Assembly (NCBI RefSeq): GCF_025148125.1
Contig: NZ_CP102267.1
Coordinates: 4,553,501-4,617,500 of the forward strand
Origin: Blautia wexlerae DSM 19850
Lineage (GTDB): Bacteria; Bacillota; Clostridia; Lachnospirales; Lachnospiraceae
Direction: 5' to 3'
Length of the DNA stretch: 64,000 bases
The first letter of the stretch is position 1, and the number at the start of each line of letters is the position of its first letter. This document shows, in pieces, positions 44,233-53,528 of this stretch. The position numbers and the translations under genes were made by a program. The notes under the pieces were generated by a model. That model was not told where the DNA came from. It did no database searches and saw nothing but the letters and a program-made list of their open reading frames with translations.

Positions 44233-45125
44233 CTGATCCCACACTGGATTGCATCTGTCGGGCAAACTTTCTTGCACCTGCCGCAGCGGATACATTCCGG
44301 ACTGTTGGAGTTTTCCACAGGGTCTACGATCATCTGGCATGCTTTTGCACATTTTCCGCATTTTATACACTTATCTTTATCCACTCTGTACTTATACAGA
44401 GAGACAGGATTAAAGATGGAATAAAGTGCTCCCAGGGGACAGATATATTTGCAGAACGGACGGTAGATCATAATGGAGAGAATGATCGTTATGACAAGGA
44501 TCACATTCTTCCATATGTACAGCCAGCCCAGTGCACTGCGCATGGATTTATTCAGAAGTACCAGTGGCAGTCCGCCCTCCAGTGTTCCTGCCGGGCAGAT
44601 AAGCTTACAGAAGTACGGTGCACCCTGTCCCATAATATCCACCAGAAACAATGGAAGCAGGATCACAAATACTGCAAAAATCACATATTTCAGCTTACGA
44701 AGCAGCTTGTCGCCTTTGAATGTGCGGATTTTCTTAGGAAACGGAATCTTATTCAGCAGATCCTGAATCAATCCGAAGGGACAGAGAAAACCGCAGATCA
44801 GCCTTCCCACCATAGCTCCGATGAAGATAAGAAATCCCACCACATAATAAGCCATTTTGAAATTCCAGCTCCCTATCACAGCCTGAAGAGAACCGATAGG
44901 ACAGGCACCAACAGCACCGGGGCAGGAATAGCAGTTCAGGCCCGGAACACAGGCATTTTTCAATTTGCCTGTGTAAATTTTGCCTGTGACAAAGCCGGTA
45001 ACATGACTGTTTGTAATGAACGCCCATAGTGCCTGGATTCCGTGGCGGGGCCACTCATTGATCTTCATATTTTTTGTGTTTTGTTTCTTATTACTTTTGT
45101 TATCGCTGTTCTTTTTGTTACTCAT
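44211..45125 (-). CDS. Membrane 4Fe-4S protein, NapH/RnfB-like (YccM type)
   Basis: The 304-residue protein has four to five helices, the NapH-type motif GRLICGFLCPFGLIQDLL and a second YICPLGALYSIF. Two ferredoxin clusters follow: CIKCGKCAKACQMIVDP and CIRCGRCKKVCPTDAI. The stretch PGLNCYSCPGAVGACPIGSL adds cysteines. It probably passes electrons across the membrane to the thiol system encoded just upstream (CXXC peptide and TlpA protein). Confidence 0.85.
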   Translation of the reverse strand: MSNKKNSDNKSNKKQNTKNMKINEWPRHGIQALWAFITNSHVTGFVTGKIYTGKLKNACVPGLNCYSCPGAVGACPIGSLQAVIGSWNFKMAYYVVGFLIFIGAMVGRLICGFLCPFGLIQDLLNKIPFPKKIRTFKGDKLLRKLKYVIFAVFVILLPLFLVDIMGQGAPYFCKLICPAGTLEGGLPLVLLNKSMRSALGWLYIWKNVILVITIILSIMIYRPFCKYICPLGALYSIFNPVSLYKYRVDKDKCIKCGKCAKACQMIVDPVENSNSPECIRCGRCKKVCPTDAIQCGIRKTPDRL

Positions 45126-45290
45126 TTATCCTATTCCTACACATTCCATACAGATATTAATGGCTTTTGTAAACACCACTGCCAGCTCTCCGCGGGAAAT
45201 CCCATATCCCATAAAGCAGACTCCTACAAGCATAAGAATCAACGCCGGCCATTTACTGTTCCATATTTTGCTGGTTTTCAATTCATCCAT
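45126..45290 (-). CDS. CD1871A-family CXXC small membrane protein
   Basis: A 54-residue frame runs from ATG 45290 to a TAA that abuts the ATG of the Fe-S gene. It has one helix (WPALILMLVGVCFMGYGI) and a C-terminal CMEC motif, as in the C. difficile CD1871A family always found between a redoxin gene and a 4Fe-4S gene. The CXXC probably relays electrons between the two neighbours. Confidence 0.8.
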   Translation of the reverse strand: MDELKTSKIWNSKWPALILMLVGVCFMGYGISRGELAVVFTKAINICMECVGIG

Positions 45291-45293
45291 TTT

Positions 45294-46496
45294 TTATTTT
45301 CCCTCTGTTACATTCTCCAGCTCTTTTTCCACGATCTCTTTCCACTCGTCCAGACTGTGGCTTCCGGAGTAAGTTTCGCCTACAATATTTCCGTTCTTAT
45401 CAACAAAGAAAGTTTCCGGGAAAGCGGAGATTCCATTAAGACGTCCGTTCATCATTCCGGAATCCGGGATCAGGAATGGATAGGATGCCTTTGTTTTCTT
45501 CTGAAGTACCTGAGCCTTTTTCACTGCTTCCTGATCCTGCTTTCCACCACTGCCTACTGTATCCAGTGTCACGCCTACTACTCCCACACCTTTATCCTTC
45601 ATCTCCTGATAAAGTTTCTCCAGATCAGGAATCTCATTGACACATGGAGAACACCAGGTGGTGAAAATATTTACCATAGTCAGATCATATTTGCTAAAGA
45701 TATCCTGTGTGTAAGTTTTTCCATCAACTCCTGTTGTTTCAAATTTACCTACATTTGTTCCTTCAGTCGCCTCTGTACTGTCAGAAGTATCCTGTGGCTG
45801 GTCAAATGCAGAGAGCATCTGGAAAGGAGTCATTTCTGTAAGTGTTACCTCAATCCCCTCCACGTCCTTTAACAGATCTGCATCCGCATCCTTGTTTGTG
45901 CTGAGATAATATTTATATTTGCCATCACTGCTGGTGCCCAGTTCTTTATGCTCTGTACAGCCGGTAATCCTATCCAGATCTTTCTGGGATTCCTCATCAT
46001 ACATTCCGATCACACCTACTCTGCTGAGACTTTTCAGCCAATCGTCATATCCGGTGCCCATCTTATCCACCTCTGCATCCTTCTGCTCATCTGTCAGGGT
46101 GCACCAGCTTGCTGTAGCATATGTGACTGCATCTGCATTGTCATTCCATCTCTCATCTGTAAACATGGAAATGTTCTTCTTCTCCATCTGCTCTTTCAGA
46201 TCTTTGGAAATCCCTAATTTCATTCCAAGGAATGGATATTCATAAGTATCCTGTGCCGGCTGAGCAATCTCTGACGGTTTGAAAGATCCTGCGATCAAGC
46301 CCTCGGAAGCTGCCACACTGCCATCTTCTGCTGCCTGAGCATCCTTTCCATCCATCTGAACCGCACCTGCACCGGCTTCCTCTGCAGGCACTGAAAGAGT
46401 TTCCTCTGCATGTGCAGTTACAATACCTCCCATAGATGTCACACTTAATACACCTGCTGCAAAAATCGCCATTAATCTCATTCTTCTGTTTTTCAT
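45294..46496 (-). CDS. TlpA-like secreted thioredoxin-fold protein
   Basis: The 400-residue protein has a signal peptide (cut near AHA), an acidic linker, a ~180-residue middle domain with MGTGYDDWLKSLSRVGVIGM, and a C-terminal TlpA/redoxin domain with FTTWCSPCVNEIPDLEKLY (CSPC active site) and NGISAFPETFFVDKNG (cis-Pro). It acts outside the membrane as a thiol oxidoreductase. First gene of a three-gene redox operon. GAAGGGAGC precedes ATG 46496. Confidence 0.85.
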   Translation of the reverse strand: MKNRRMRLMAIFAAGVLSVTSMGGIVTAHAEETLSVPAEEAGAGAVQMDGKDAQAAEDGSVAASEGLIAGSFKPSEIAQPAQDTYEYPFLGMKLGISKDLKEQMEKKNISMFTDERWNDNADAVTYATASWCTLTDEQKDAEVDKMGTGYDDWLKSLSRVGVIGMYDEESQKDLDRITGCTEHKELGTSSDGKYKYYLSTNKDADADLLKDVEGIEVTLTEMTPFQMLSAFDQPQDTSDSTEATEGTNVGKFETTGVDGKTYTQDIFSKYDLTMVNIFTTWCSPCVNEIPDLEKLYQEMKDKGVGVVGVTLDTVGSGGKQDQEAVKKAQVLQKKTKASYPFLIPDSGMMNGRLNGISAFPETFFVDKNGNIVGETYSGSHSLDEWKEIVEKELENVTEGK

Positions 46497-46596
46497 TATA
46501 AGTAAGCTCCCTTCATTTTTTACTGTTATGATTTTTATATTACTTTTAAGCCAAGCCGATAAAAACATACACTTCTCTACCTGCTCCTAACCAAAT

Positions 46597-46612
46597 AACT
46601 GCTTCACAGTTT
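46597..46612. repeat. Short palindromic repeat AACTGCTTCACAGTTT
   Basis: Related to 25415-25430 and 57404-57418, here enclosed in a longer stem AACCAA...TTGGTT. It lies about 100 bp upstream of the redoxin gene. Confidence 0.4.
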
Positions 46613-46784
46613 AATTGGTTAATTCCTTATGTCTGTCCGCAGATTTGGATTTTGTCCCCGCATAACAGGCATCGTTTTATTGATATGCACACATTATAGC
46701 ATCTGAGAAATAAAATCTGTGTTAAGAAAATAACTTTTTTCAAAATTTTATTTCATGGCCAGTCACAGACAAATCTGAAACTTG

Positions 46785-46929
46785 GTGACATGCTCTCGCC
46801 ACTTAAATCTTACAGATTTTGAAGTGGGAGCTTCCTGCTCAATTGCCCTTCAGGGCAAAACTAAAACAGGCTATCCCCGCGTGTCCCGCGGTTCTTTTTT
46901 TTATCCGGTTACGGATCTTTTCTGTGCTA
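46785..46929 (-). ncRNA. Probable omegaRNA / right end of the TnpB element
   Basis: Directly after the tnpB stop the minus strand has GAACCGCGGGACACGCGGGG, GCCCTGAAGGGC and a final stem CCCACTTCAAAATC/GATTTAAGTGG, ending GCGAGAGCATGTCAC near 46785. IS200/IS605-type TnpB proteins use an RNA from this position whose guide is the flanking DNA beyond the element end. Limits are approximate. Confidence 0.55.
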
Positions 46930-48036
46930 TTATGCACATTTTTTATATATTCTTTTTCCTTCTTTCAGAATATTGACCGCCGCATTCACATCCCGGTCCA
47001 TCCGGTTTCCACATTCGCATAGGTATATCCGTTCTGATAATGCCAGCTCTTTCTTCTTATGTCCGCATACGCTACATATCTTACTGGATGCAAAATATCT
47101 GTCTACTTTTATCAGATATTTTCCGCGTTCTTCCAGCTTATATCCGAGCATGGAAAGGAACTGGCCATATCCGTTATCCTGTATCCCTTTTCCGAAATGC
47201 AGGCCTCCGGCTATCCCCTTCAGGTTCAGATCCTCCACACATACTGCGTCATAGTCTTCTGCAAGGCTGTGGCTGAGCTTATGCTGGAAATCCTTCCTCT
47301 GGTTCTTTATCTTTTCATGATATAATGCAACCTTTTTCTTCTGTTTCTGATAGTTACGGCTTCCCTTTTCACATCTGGAAAGCTTTCTCTGTTCCCGGGC
47401 AAGTTTTTTCTCTGCATTCCGGTAAAACATGGGATATCCGGCCCTTTCACCGGTGGAAAATACACACATCCCATGCATGGCAAAATCAATCCCCAGAAAT
47501 TTTTCCGCCTGTCTTTTCTCCACTGTTTGGTTTTCACAGTCGAACAGCAGGCTGGCAAAATATTTTCCGGACGGTTCCCTGCTCATAGTCACTGATTTCA
47601 GCTTCCATCCCTCCGGTATTATACGGTGGAGCTTTATTTTTACTGGCTGCATCTTTGGCAGTTTCAGGAACCCGTCCTGCAGACAGATATTCCCATTTAC
47701 CATATTTGTTGTATAGGATTTCCGCGAATGTTTTTTTGATTTATAATGCGGAAATCCCACTCCCGGTTCCCGGAAAAATTTCCGGAAAGCCCCTTCCAGA
47801 TTTAACTGTACATTCGCTAGCGCAAGAGAATCTACCTCTTTCAGCCATGGATATTCTTTTTTATATCCGGCCGGCGTATTTTTCAGCATCTTTTTTTCTT
47901 CCTGATAATGACGGATCTTATCCGCAAGCATCCGATTATAGAGAAAACGACTGCAGCCGATCGTCTTCTCTATCTGGGTTATCTGTTCTTTATTTGGATA
48001 GATCCTTATTTTTACTGCCCGGTTTATCTTTCTCAC
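46930..48036 (-). CDS. tnpB: TnpB-type RNA-guided endonuclease (IS200/IS605 family)
   Basis: The 368-residue protein has an N-terminal helix-turn-helix domain (AVKIRIYPNKEQITQIEKTI) and the split RuvC nuclease: FLGIDFAMHGM (Asp), AVCVEDLNLKGI (Glu) and CGNRMDRDVNAAVNI (Asp). A zinc finger CSVCGHKKK...CECGN lies between. All catalytic residues are present. No tnpA is nearby. The left end of the element is somewhere in 48037-48200 and was not resolved. Confidence 0.92.
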   Translation of the reverse strand: MRKINRAVKIRIYPNKEQITQIEKTIGCSRFLYNRMLADKIRHYQEEKKMLKNTPAGYKKEYPWLKEVDSLALANVQLNLEGAFRKFFREPGVGFPHYKSKKHSRKSYTTNMVNGNICLQDGFLKLPKMQPVKIKLHRIIPEGWKLKSVTMSREPSGKYFASLLFDCENQTVEKRQAEKFLGIDFAMHGMCVFSTGERAGYPMFYRNAEKKLAREQRKLSRCEKGSRNYQKQKKKVALYHEKIKNQRKDFQHKLSHSLAEDYDAVCVEDLNLKGIAGGLHFGKGIQDNGYGQFLSMLGYKLEERGKYLIKVDRYFASSKICSVCGHKKKELALSERIYLCECGNRMDRDVNAAVNILKEGKRIYKKCA

Positions 48037-48358
48037 CCTGACTCTCTATATACTGATGGATTGTTTCAACAGGTGCTATATTTCAAAGATTTCTTTTGTT
48101 CTCTCTGACATCTTATCGTCCAGCATCTTTCTGCTATATTTCATAACCAGAATCAAACAAAAACACTGAATGAGAATTATTATCTAAACTCATTATGTAC
48201 ACTCACTTATTGCTTATTTCGACCGTCCAAATTCCAAGAGCATATTGTTCTTTTTTCTATTATAATATATTTATTGTGTCAGAACAAGTGTTTTGTGATT
48301 TTTTATAAATTTGAGCAGACATGCTCGAATGTGCAATTCATAGTGCAATTCATCCCAT

Positions 48359-48488
48359 CACCTATAGAAGGCCACTGAAAAAGTCCTTTTTGCGTATAAA
48401 TTAACACAAAATAAAGTACATCAATCAACTTTGAGACACTGTATATAGTATGAAAAAACAGTTTTTCAGCGGCGTCCCTATAGAGGTG
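48359..48488. mobile_element. MITE of ~130 bp with imperfect inverted ends
   Basis: CACCTATAG...GCCACTGAAAAA at the left pairs with TTTTTCAGCGGC...CTATAGAGGTG at the right. The interior is AT-rich with no frame. It lies in the 590-bp gap 48037-48627 upstream of the OmpR regulator gene, whose promoter is at the right side. The direct repeat TGCAATTCAT occurs twice just to its left. Confidence 0.55.
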
Positions 48489-48627
48489 AGGGAATTCTTG
48501 CTACGGTTGTTAAAAGAACTTTGTAATCGGATATTTTAATATGAAACATTTTCTTTTTTTACACGAATTTTATACTTCGTGTGCTATGATAAAACTATAA
48601 ATCTAGAAATTCAAAAAGGAGACTATC

Positions 48628-49296
48628 ATGCACATTTTAATTATAGAAGACGAAGAACAGCTCTGCCGTTCCATGGCAGAAGGACTCCGCATGGACGGAT
48701 ATGAAACAGATACCTGCTTTGACGGGGAAGAGGGACTGGAATTATGTATGACAGAGAATTACGACCTGATCCTTCTGGATCTGAACCTGCCGGGAATTGA
48801 CGGTCTGGAAATCCTGCGTCAGTTCCGTACCTTCAATACCAATACTCCTGTTCTCATACTCTCCGCAAGAGTACAGATCCAGGATAAGGTGGAGGGTCTG
48901 GATCTGGGAGCCAACGATTACCTCACCAAACCATTTCATTTCGAGGAGCTGGAAGCCCGCATCCGCAGCCTTACCCGCCGTAAATTTATCCAGGAGGATG
49001 TCTGCCTGAGATGCAGCCGCATTACCTTTGACACACGCACAAGAGAAGCCAGTGTAGATGGCGCGCCTCTGGCTCTCACCAGAAAAGAAAGCTCACTTCT
49101 GGAATACTTTCTGCTTCACCGCAACCGGATCATCAGCCCTGAGGAAATGATCGAGCATCTCTGGGACGGCAGCGTAAACAGCTTCAGTAACTCCATCCGG
49201 GTGCACATTTCTTCTTTAAGGAAAAAACTGAGAACTGCCCTTGGATATGATCCTATACAGAATAAGATTGGACAGGGATATATTCTGGAAGAATAA
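48628..49296 (+). CDS. OmpR/PhoB-family response regulator
   Basis: The 222-residue protein has a receiver (IIEDEEQ, phospho-Asp in LILLDLNLPGIDG, Lys in DYLTKPFHFEELEARI) and a winged-helix output with LTRKESSLLEYFLLHRNRII and SIRVHISSLRKKL. AAAAAGGAGA precedes ATG. It is followed by its histidine kinase after a 150-bp gap containing a strong hairpin. Confidence 0.92.
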   Translation: MHILIIEDEEQLCRSMAEGLRMDGYETDTCFDGEEGLELCMTENYDLILLDLNLPGIDGLEILRQFRTFNTNTPVLILSARVQIQDKVEGLDLGANDYLTKPFHFEELEARIRSLTRRKFIQEDVCLRCSRITFDTRTREASVDGAPLALTRKESSLLEYFLLHRNRIISPEEMIEHLWDGSVNSFSNSIRVHISSLRKKLRTALGYDPIQNKIGQGYILEE

Positions 49297-49348
49297 AAAT
49301 CATTCATATCTGTACAATAAATATTTTCAGATGTAAAACATCCCCCCT

Positions 49349-49386
49349 CCCCCGCCGCTTAGTGCTTCGCGCACTTGAAGCGGGGG
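49349..49386. repeat. Strong hairpin between regulator and kinase genes, IS605-end-like
   Basis: CCCCCGCCGCTTAGTGC pairs with GCACTTGAAGCGGGGG around a TTCGC turn. Minus-strand order CCCCGCTTCAA-stem-TAAGCGGCGGGG resembles the terminal stem of the TnpB element (CCCACTTCAA-stem-TTAAGTGGCGAG). It may be a solo element end inserted within the two-component operon. Confidence 0.5.
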
Positions 49387-49445
49387 AATGCTTATCTGCG
49401 TTCAAATACTACTATGTCATTATAATGAAACGAAAGGATTTATCT

Positions 49446-50606
49446 ATGAAATTTTATTCAGAAAAACTTTCCCCCCGCAGGCTCTCCCTCCAGTGGAGGC
49501 TCACATTGCTGATCTCCGGACTGGTTATCACAGCCTGTGCACTGATGTATTTCTTTATCAGCCGTTCTGCTGTGACCGGTCTGGAAGGGATTTCCGACTA
49601 TGTGGTTCTGGTCACCCCTGACAATTCAAACCCGATCTCTATCAATGTAGATCCAAAAATCCTCATCCCTGATCTGGAAAACCAGATCCAGAATACCAAA
49701 AATAAATTTCTGTTCCAGAGCATGATTGCCACAGGTATCATTATTCTTCTCAGCAGTATCTGTACCTGGTTTGTCACCAGAAGAGCCCTGACCCCTCTGC
49801 GCAGATTCAGTGACAGGATCAGCCAGGTACAGGCTCAGAATCTGTCTGAACCGCTGGAAGTCCCACTCTCAGAGGATGAGATCTCACGTCTGACCAGATC
49901 CTTTAATGACATGCTTGCCCGCCTGGACAATGCATTCTCTGCACAGAAGCAGTTTGTGGCAAGTGCAGCACATGAGCTTCGCACACCCTTAGCTGTAATG
50001 CAGACAAATTTGGAAGTTTTTTACAAGAAGCCGGAACACACACACCAGGAATACGACAGGCTTTTCACCATGCTTCAGGAACAGACCGGACGGCTTTCCC
50101 ACCTTGCGGAAATTCTGCTGGACATGACAGGTCTTCAGACTGTAGAGCGTTCTGATACCATTTCCCTTGCAGCACTCACAGAAGAAGTTTTCTGCGATCT
50201 GGACCCGGTTGCAGAAAAGCATCAGATCCGGCTTATTCAGACAGAAGGTGACTGTACTGTTACAGGCAGCTATATCCTTCTGTACCGGGCAGTCTATAAT
50301 CTGGTTGAAAATGCAATCAAATATAACCGGCCTTCCGGTTCCGTCACTGTAGGCATTCATTCTGCAGAGACTGCAGTCCTGGAGGTAACTGACACAGGCA
50401 TCGGTATCTCCCCTGAAAATCAGGAGAAAATCTTTGATCCCTTCTACCGTGTGGACAAATCCCGCAGCCGCGCCATGGGCGGTGCCGGTCTGGGTCTTGC
50501 CCTTGTAAGCGAGATTGCCAGACAGCACAACGGCCAGGTAAAAGTAACCCAGAGCAGCGAAAAAGGCAGCACCATTGCCCTGATGCTGCCTGTAACACTC
50601 CTTTAA
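49446..50606 (+). CDS. Sensor histidine kinase of OmpR pair
   Basis: The 386-residue protein has helices near 20-38 and 95-115, HAMP, HisKA (FVASAAHELRTPLAVMQTNL) and HATPase_c (NLVENAIKYNRPSGSV, DTGIGISPENQEKIFDPF, GGAGLGLALVSEI). Start 49446 has AAAGGATTTATCT. Signal unknown. Confidence 0.92.
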   Translation: MKFYSEKLSPRRLSLQWRLTLLISGLVITACALMYFFISRSAVTGLEGISDYVVLVTPDNSNPISINVDPKILIPDLENQIQNTKNKFLFQSMIATGIIILLSSICTWFVTRRALTPLRRFSDRISQVQAQNLSEPLEVPLSEDEISRLTRSFNDMLARLDNAFSAQKQFVASAAHELRTPLAVMQTNLEVFYKKPEHTHQEYDRLFTMLQEQTGRLSHLAEILLDMTGLQTVERSDTISLAALTEEVFCDLDPVAEKHQIRLIQTEGDCTVTGSYILLYRAVYNLVENAIKYNRPSGSVTVGIHSAETAVLEVTDTGIGISPENQEKIFDPFYRVDKSRSRAMGGAGLGLALVSEIARQHNGQVKVTQSSEKGSTIALMLPVTLL

Positions 50607-50631
50607 ATCAACTGACCACTGATTTTTTCTC

Positions 50632-51687
50632 TTATTTATTTTTTTCCAGAATCTGAATCAGTTTCTGTGTATCTTCCATAGTAGTAGCCCAGCTTGTGGC
50701 AAAGCGGATCACAGAGTGTGTCTCATCATACTTCTCCCAGAATCCGAACTCCACATCCTGGGCTATTTCTTTCATTACATCATTAGACACAATACAGAAG
50801 ATCTGGTTGGTAGGCGTATCCAGAGAAAGCTGATATCCATACTTCTTCAGTGCAGCCTTGATCTGCTCTGCAGCTTCCATTGCAGGTTTGCCGATCCGCA
50901 GGTACAGTCCGTCCGTAAACAGCTCACCAAACTGGATCCCGGCGATTCTTCCTTTGGCAAGCAATGCTCCATGCTGCTTGATGATTGTAAAGAAATGAGG
51001 AATCCGTCCTTTCTGCGGTATAACCACCGCTTCTCCAAACAATGCTCCGCATTTGGTTCCTCCAATGTAAAACGCATCACTAAATTCAGCCAGATCAGTG
51101 AGAGTCACATCGTTCTCCGGACTTGCCAGTGCATAGGCAAGGCGGGCGCCATCCACATAAAGGGGAAGATGATTTTCCCGGCAGACTTTGCTGAGAGCTG
51201 CTAATTCTTCTCTGGAATACAGGGTACCATATTCTGTTGGCTGGGAAATATATACCATTCCAGGCATTACCATATGCTCATAGTTGGCATCATCATAGAA
51301 ATCCTTCACCAGCTTCTCAATCTGCTGTGCAGAGATTTTTCCATCTTTCTGCGGTACTATCAGAACCTTATGTCCACCAAATTCAATGGCGCCAGATTCA
51401 TGGGTTGCAATATGGCCTGTATCCGCAGCCACAACTCCCTGATAGGATTTCAAAAGTGCATCGATCACTGTGGCATTGGTCTGTGTTCCGCCAACCAGCA
51501 GGAATACATCTGCCTCCGGTGCATTGCAGGCTTTTCTGATCTTTTCTTTCGCTTCTTCTGTATATGGATCCTGACCATATCCCACTGTTTTCTCCAGATT
51601 CGTCTCCATCAGCTTTTTCATGATCGCAGGATGTGCACCCTCCATGTAGTCACTGGCGAAATATAAACGTGATTCTGTATTTTCCAT
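50632..51687 (-). CDS. Low-specificity L-threonine aldolase (beta-eliminating lyase family)
   Basis: The 351-residue PLP enzyme has FASDYMEGAHPAIMKKL, YVDGARLAYALASPENDV and the PLP lysine in FYIGGTKCGALFGEAVV. It splits L-threonine/allo-threonine to glycine and acetaldehyde. Single-gene unit convergent with the histidine kinase gene. Confidence 0.9.
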   Translation of the reverse strand: MENTESRLYFASDYMEGAHPAIMKKLMETNLEKTVGYGQDPYTEEAKEKIRKACNAPEADVFLLVGGTQTNATVIDALLKSYQGVVAADTGHIATHESGAIEFGGHKVLIVPQKDGKISAQQIEKLVKDFYDDANYEHMVMPGMVYISQPTEYGTLYSREELAALSKVCRENHLPLYVDGARLAYALASPENDVTLTDLAEFSDAFYIGGTKCGALFGEAVVIPQKGRIPHFFTIIKQHGALLAKGRIAGIQFGELFTDGLYLRIGKPAMEAAEQIKAALKKYGYQLSLDTPTNQIFCIVSNDVMKEIAQDVEFGFWEKYDETHSVIRFATSWATTMEDTQKLIQILEKNK

Positions 51688-51792
51688 TTTTATCGTTATG
51701 TCCTTTCTACTGCACTATTTGCGCATCTGACTTTTTTATTCATAGCTTCTGTTCTGTACCGGAACGCTATTCATTCTGTAACTCTATTTTTC

Positions 51793-52197
51793 TTAGCATT
51801 TCTCCCATCTGCTCTTCTGGCTTTCACAGATGGAGTTCCACTGACAATTCCCACAGATTTCTTTCCTCTTTCCTGATGCCAGGATTTTCTTTTGAACAAT
51901 ATCTGTAAAATCATCAAATTCCATAATCTGTCCATTCTCCAGGCCACATAAATCCAGTACTGCATTGTCATATGCTTCTACAAGCGAAAAGGAAGAACAA
52001 CATCCTTTTTCATTATTGGGACAGGCAGAACAGATCTCGTCTGTATCTGCATGAAGCTGTATCTTCGCTCCCTTCTGGAAAATATCCAGCATTTCCTGCA
52101 TATGTGCGGAAAACCCATCACTGTATCCCTCACCCTTGAAATATGCAAGGCACATTCCATGGTGAGGGCGTAGTGGAATATTTTTTATAAAAGACAT
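51793..52197 (-). CDS. DUF1284 protein, probable Fe-S or metal binding
   Basis: The 134-residue protein has LRPHHGMCLAYFKGEGYSDG at the N-terminus, the cluster CSACPNNEKGCCSS, and CGNCQWNSICESQ near the C-terminus. These cysteine groups define DUF1284. Function unknown. An internal frame on the same strand is a shadow. Confidence 0.85.
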   Translation of the reverse strand: MSFIKNIPLRPHHGMCLAYFKGEGYSDGFSAHMQEMLDIFQKGAKIQLHADTDEICSACPNNEKGCCSSFSLVEAYDNAVLDLCGLENGQIMEFDDFTDIVQKKILASGKRKEICGNCQWNSICESQKSRWEKC

Positions 52198-52367
52198 CTT
52201 TGTACACCCTTCTCCTTAATTTTTTAACATATTGGATACTTTAACACAAAGCGTTTTTATTGACAACTTTTTCTATTTTATAGTTTACAATCCAACAATT
52301 CTATATACTGATCGGATTTCATCAGACTTACTTGATAAAATCAAAAAAATCCTTTTTTACTTCTTCT

Positions 52368-53243
52368 TCATTTACCAGCCTTAGCTACCCTCATATTATA
52401 AAGAAAGGTACCCAATGATGCCAGAATAATCAGCACATATCCTGTAAAGCTGTACTTATCCGGAATCTCTCCAAACAGGATAAATCCCAGCATCGTGGCA
52501 AAAATAATCTGCGAATAATCAAAAATGGAAATCTTCCCTGCAGGTGCATAGGTGTATGCAGCCGTAATCGTAAACTGTCCACCCGCTGCGAATAATCCTG
52601 CCATCAGCAATGTCACAAGCTGCTTCATATTCATGGGTGTGAAATGGAACAACATCCACGGCACAACCGACAAACAGGAGAAAAATGAAAAATAAAACAC
52701 GATAACCGGTCCCTTCACTCCGTGAGTTCCCAGTACACGCACCATCGTATAGGCAATTCCTGCCCCCAGTCCACCGCAGACTCCTATCAGTGCCGGAACA
52801 AGTGCCGCATTCTGAAATCCCGGTTTCACTACAAATAAACATCCTATAAACGCCAGCGCAACACACGCAGCCTGCACCGGTCTGATCTTTTCCTTTAACA
52901 AAAGGAATGAAAAAATAATCGCAAAAAACGGAGACAACTTATTCAGTATCGATGCATCTGCCACCAACAGATGATCAATGGCATAAAAGTTACACAGAAT
53001 CCCCAGTGTCCCGCACACACAACGCAAAATCAGCGGTCCCCAGTATTTCTTATCCACCTTCGGCACTGTACGATTCTTACAGAGAATCGCCGCTGCAAAC
53101 ACCGCCGCCACCAGATTCCGGAAGAAACTCTTCTCCACAGACGGCAGATCACCTGCCAGACGTACACTCACATTCATACAAGCAAAGAAAAACGCCGACA
53201 GGATGATCATTATCATACCCTTTATGTAATTTTCCTGTTTCAT
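52368..53243 (-). CDS. EamA/DMT-superfamily transporter
   Basis: The 291-residue membrane protein has ten helices in two EamA repeats (IIILSAFFFACMNVSVRLAG, and AGLFAAGGQFTITAAYTYAP in the second). Members export amino acids or metabolites. Start 53243 has GGCAGGTTAAATCTG before ATG. Confidence 0.85.
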   Translation of the reverse strand: MKQENYIKGMIMIILSAFFFACMNVSVRLAGDLPSVEKSFFRNLVAAVFAAAILCKNRTVPKVDKKYWGPLILRCVCGTLGILCNFYAIDHLLVADASILNKLSPFFAIIFSFLLLKEKIRPVQAACVALAFIGCLFVVKPGFQNAALVPALIGVCGGLGAGIAYTMVRVLGTHGVKGPVIVFYFSFFSCLSVVPWMLFHFTPMNMKQLVTLLMAGLFAAGGQFTITAAYTYAPAGKISIFDYSQIIFATMLGFILFGEIPDKYSFTGYVLIILASLGTFLYNMRVAKAGK

Positions 53244-53383
53244 CAGATTTAACCTGCCTTTCTGTCCATGCAGACAGCTTCTTTTTATCATATGCTGTCT
53301 GTCATCTACCTGTTAATCATATCACGGACAATCGTTTTAGTACAAATAGATTTTTTATTTCAATTCGTCCTAAACCATGATAT

Positions 53384-53526
53384 GTTACTGTTCACTCCGT
53401 TCACAGTAACGTAGCCAAAATTCATTCCAGATTGCCTGTGGCAATGGAATTTTGGCTCGTATGTCTCGGGATTTTGGCATATTCATGCCAAAACACCTCG
53501 CGGAATAGTGGTGTGTGAACAGTAAC
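53384..53526. mobile_element. MITE, 143 bp, perfect 12-bp ends and 8-bp target duplication
   Basis: Ends GTTACTGTTCAC (53384-53395) and GTGAACAGTAAC (53515-53526) are exact inverted repeats. CATGATAT occurs directly on both sides (53376-53383 and 53527-53534). Inside are further hairpins: AGCCAAAATTCATTCC.../GGAATTTTGGCT and ATTTTGGCAT/ATGCCAAAA. No coding frame. The right target copy contains the extended -10 start of the toxin promoter. Confidence 0.85.
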
Positions 53527-53528
53527 CA

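Noticed and set aside
45042..45872. 276-codon plus-strand frame
   Set aside because: Antisense to the TlpA and CXXC genes; composition is that of a shadow frame.
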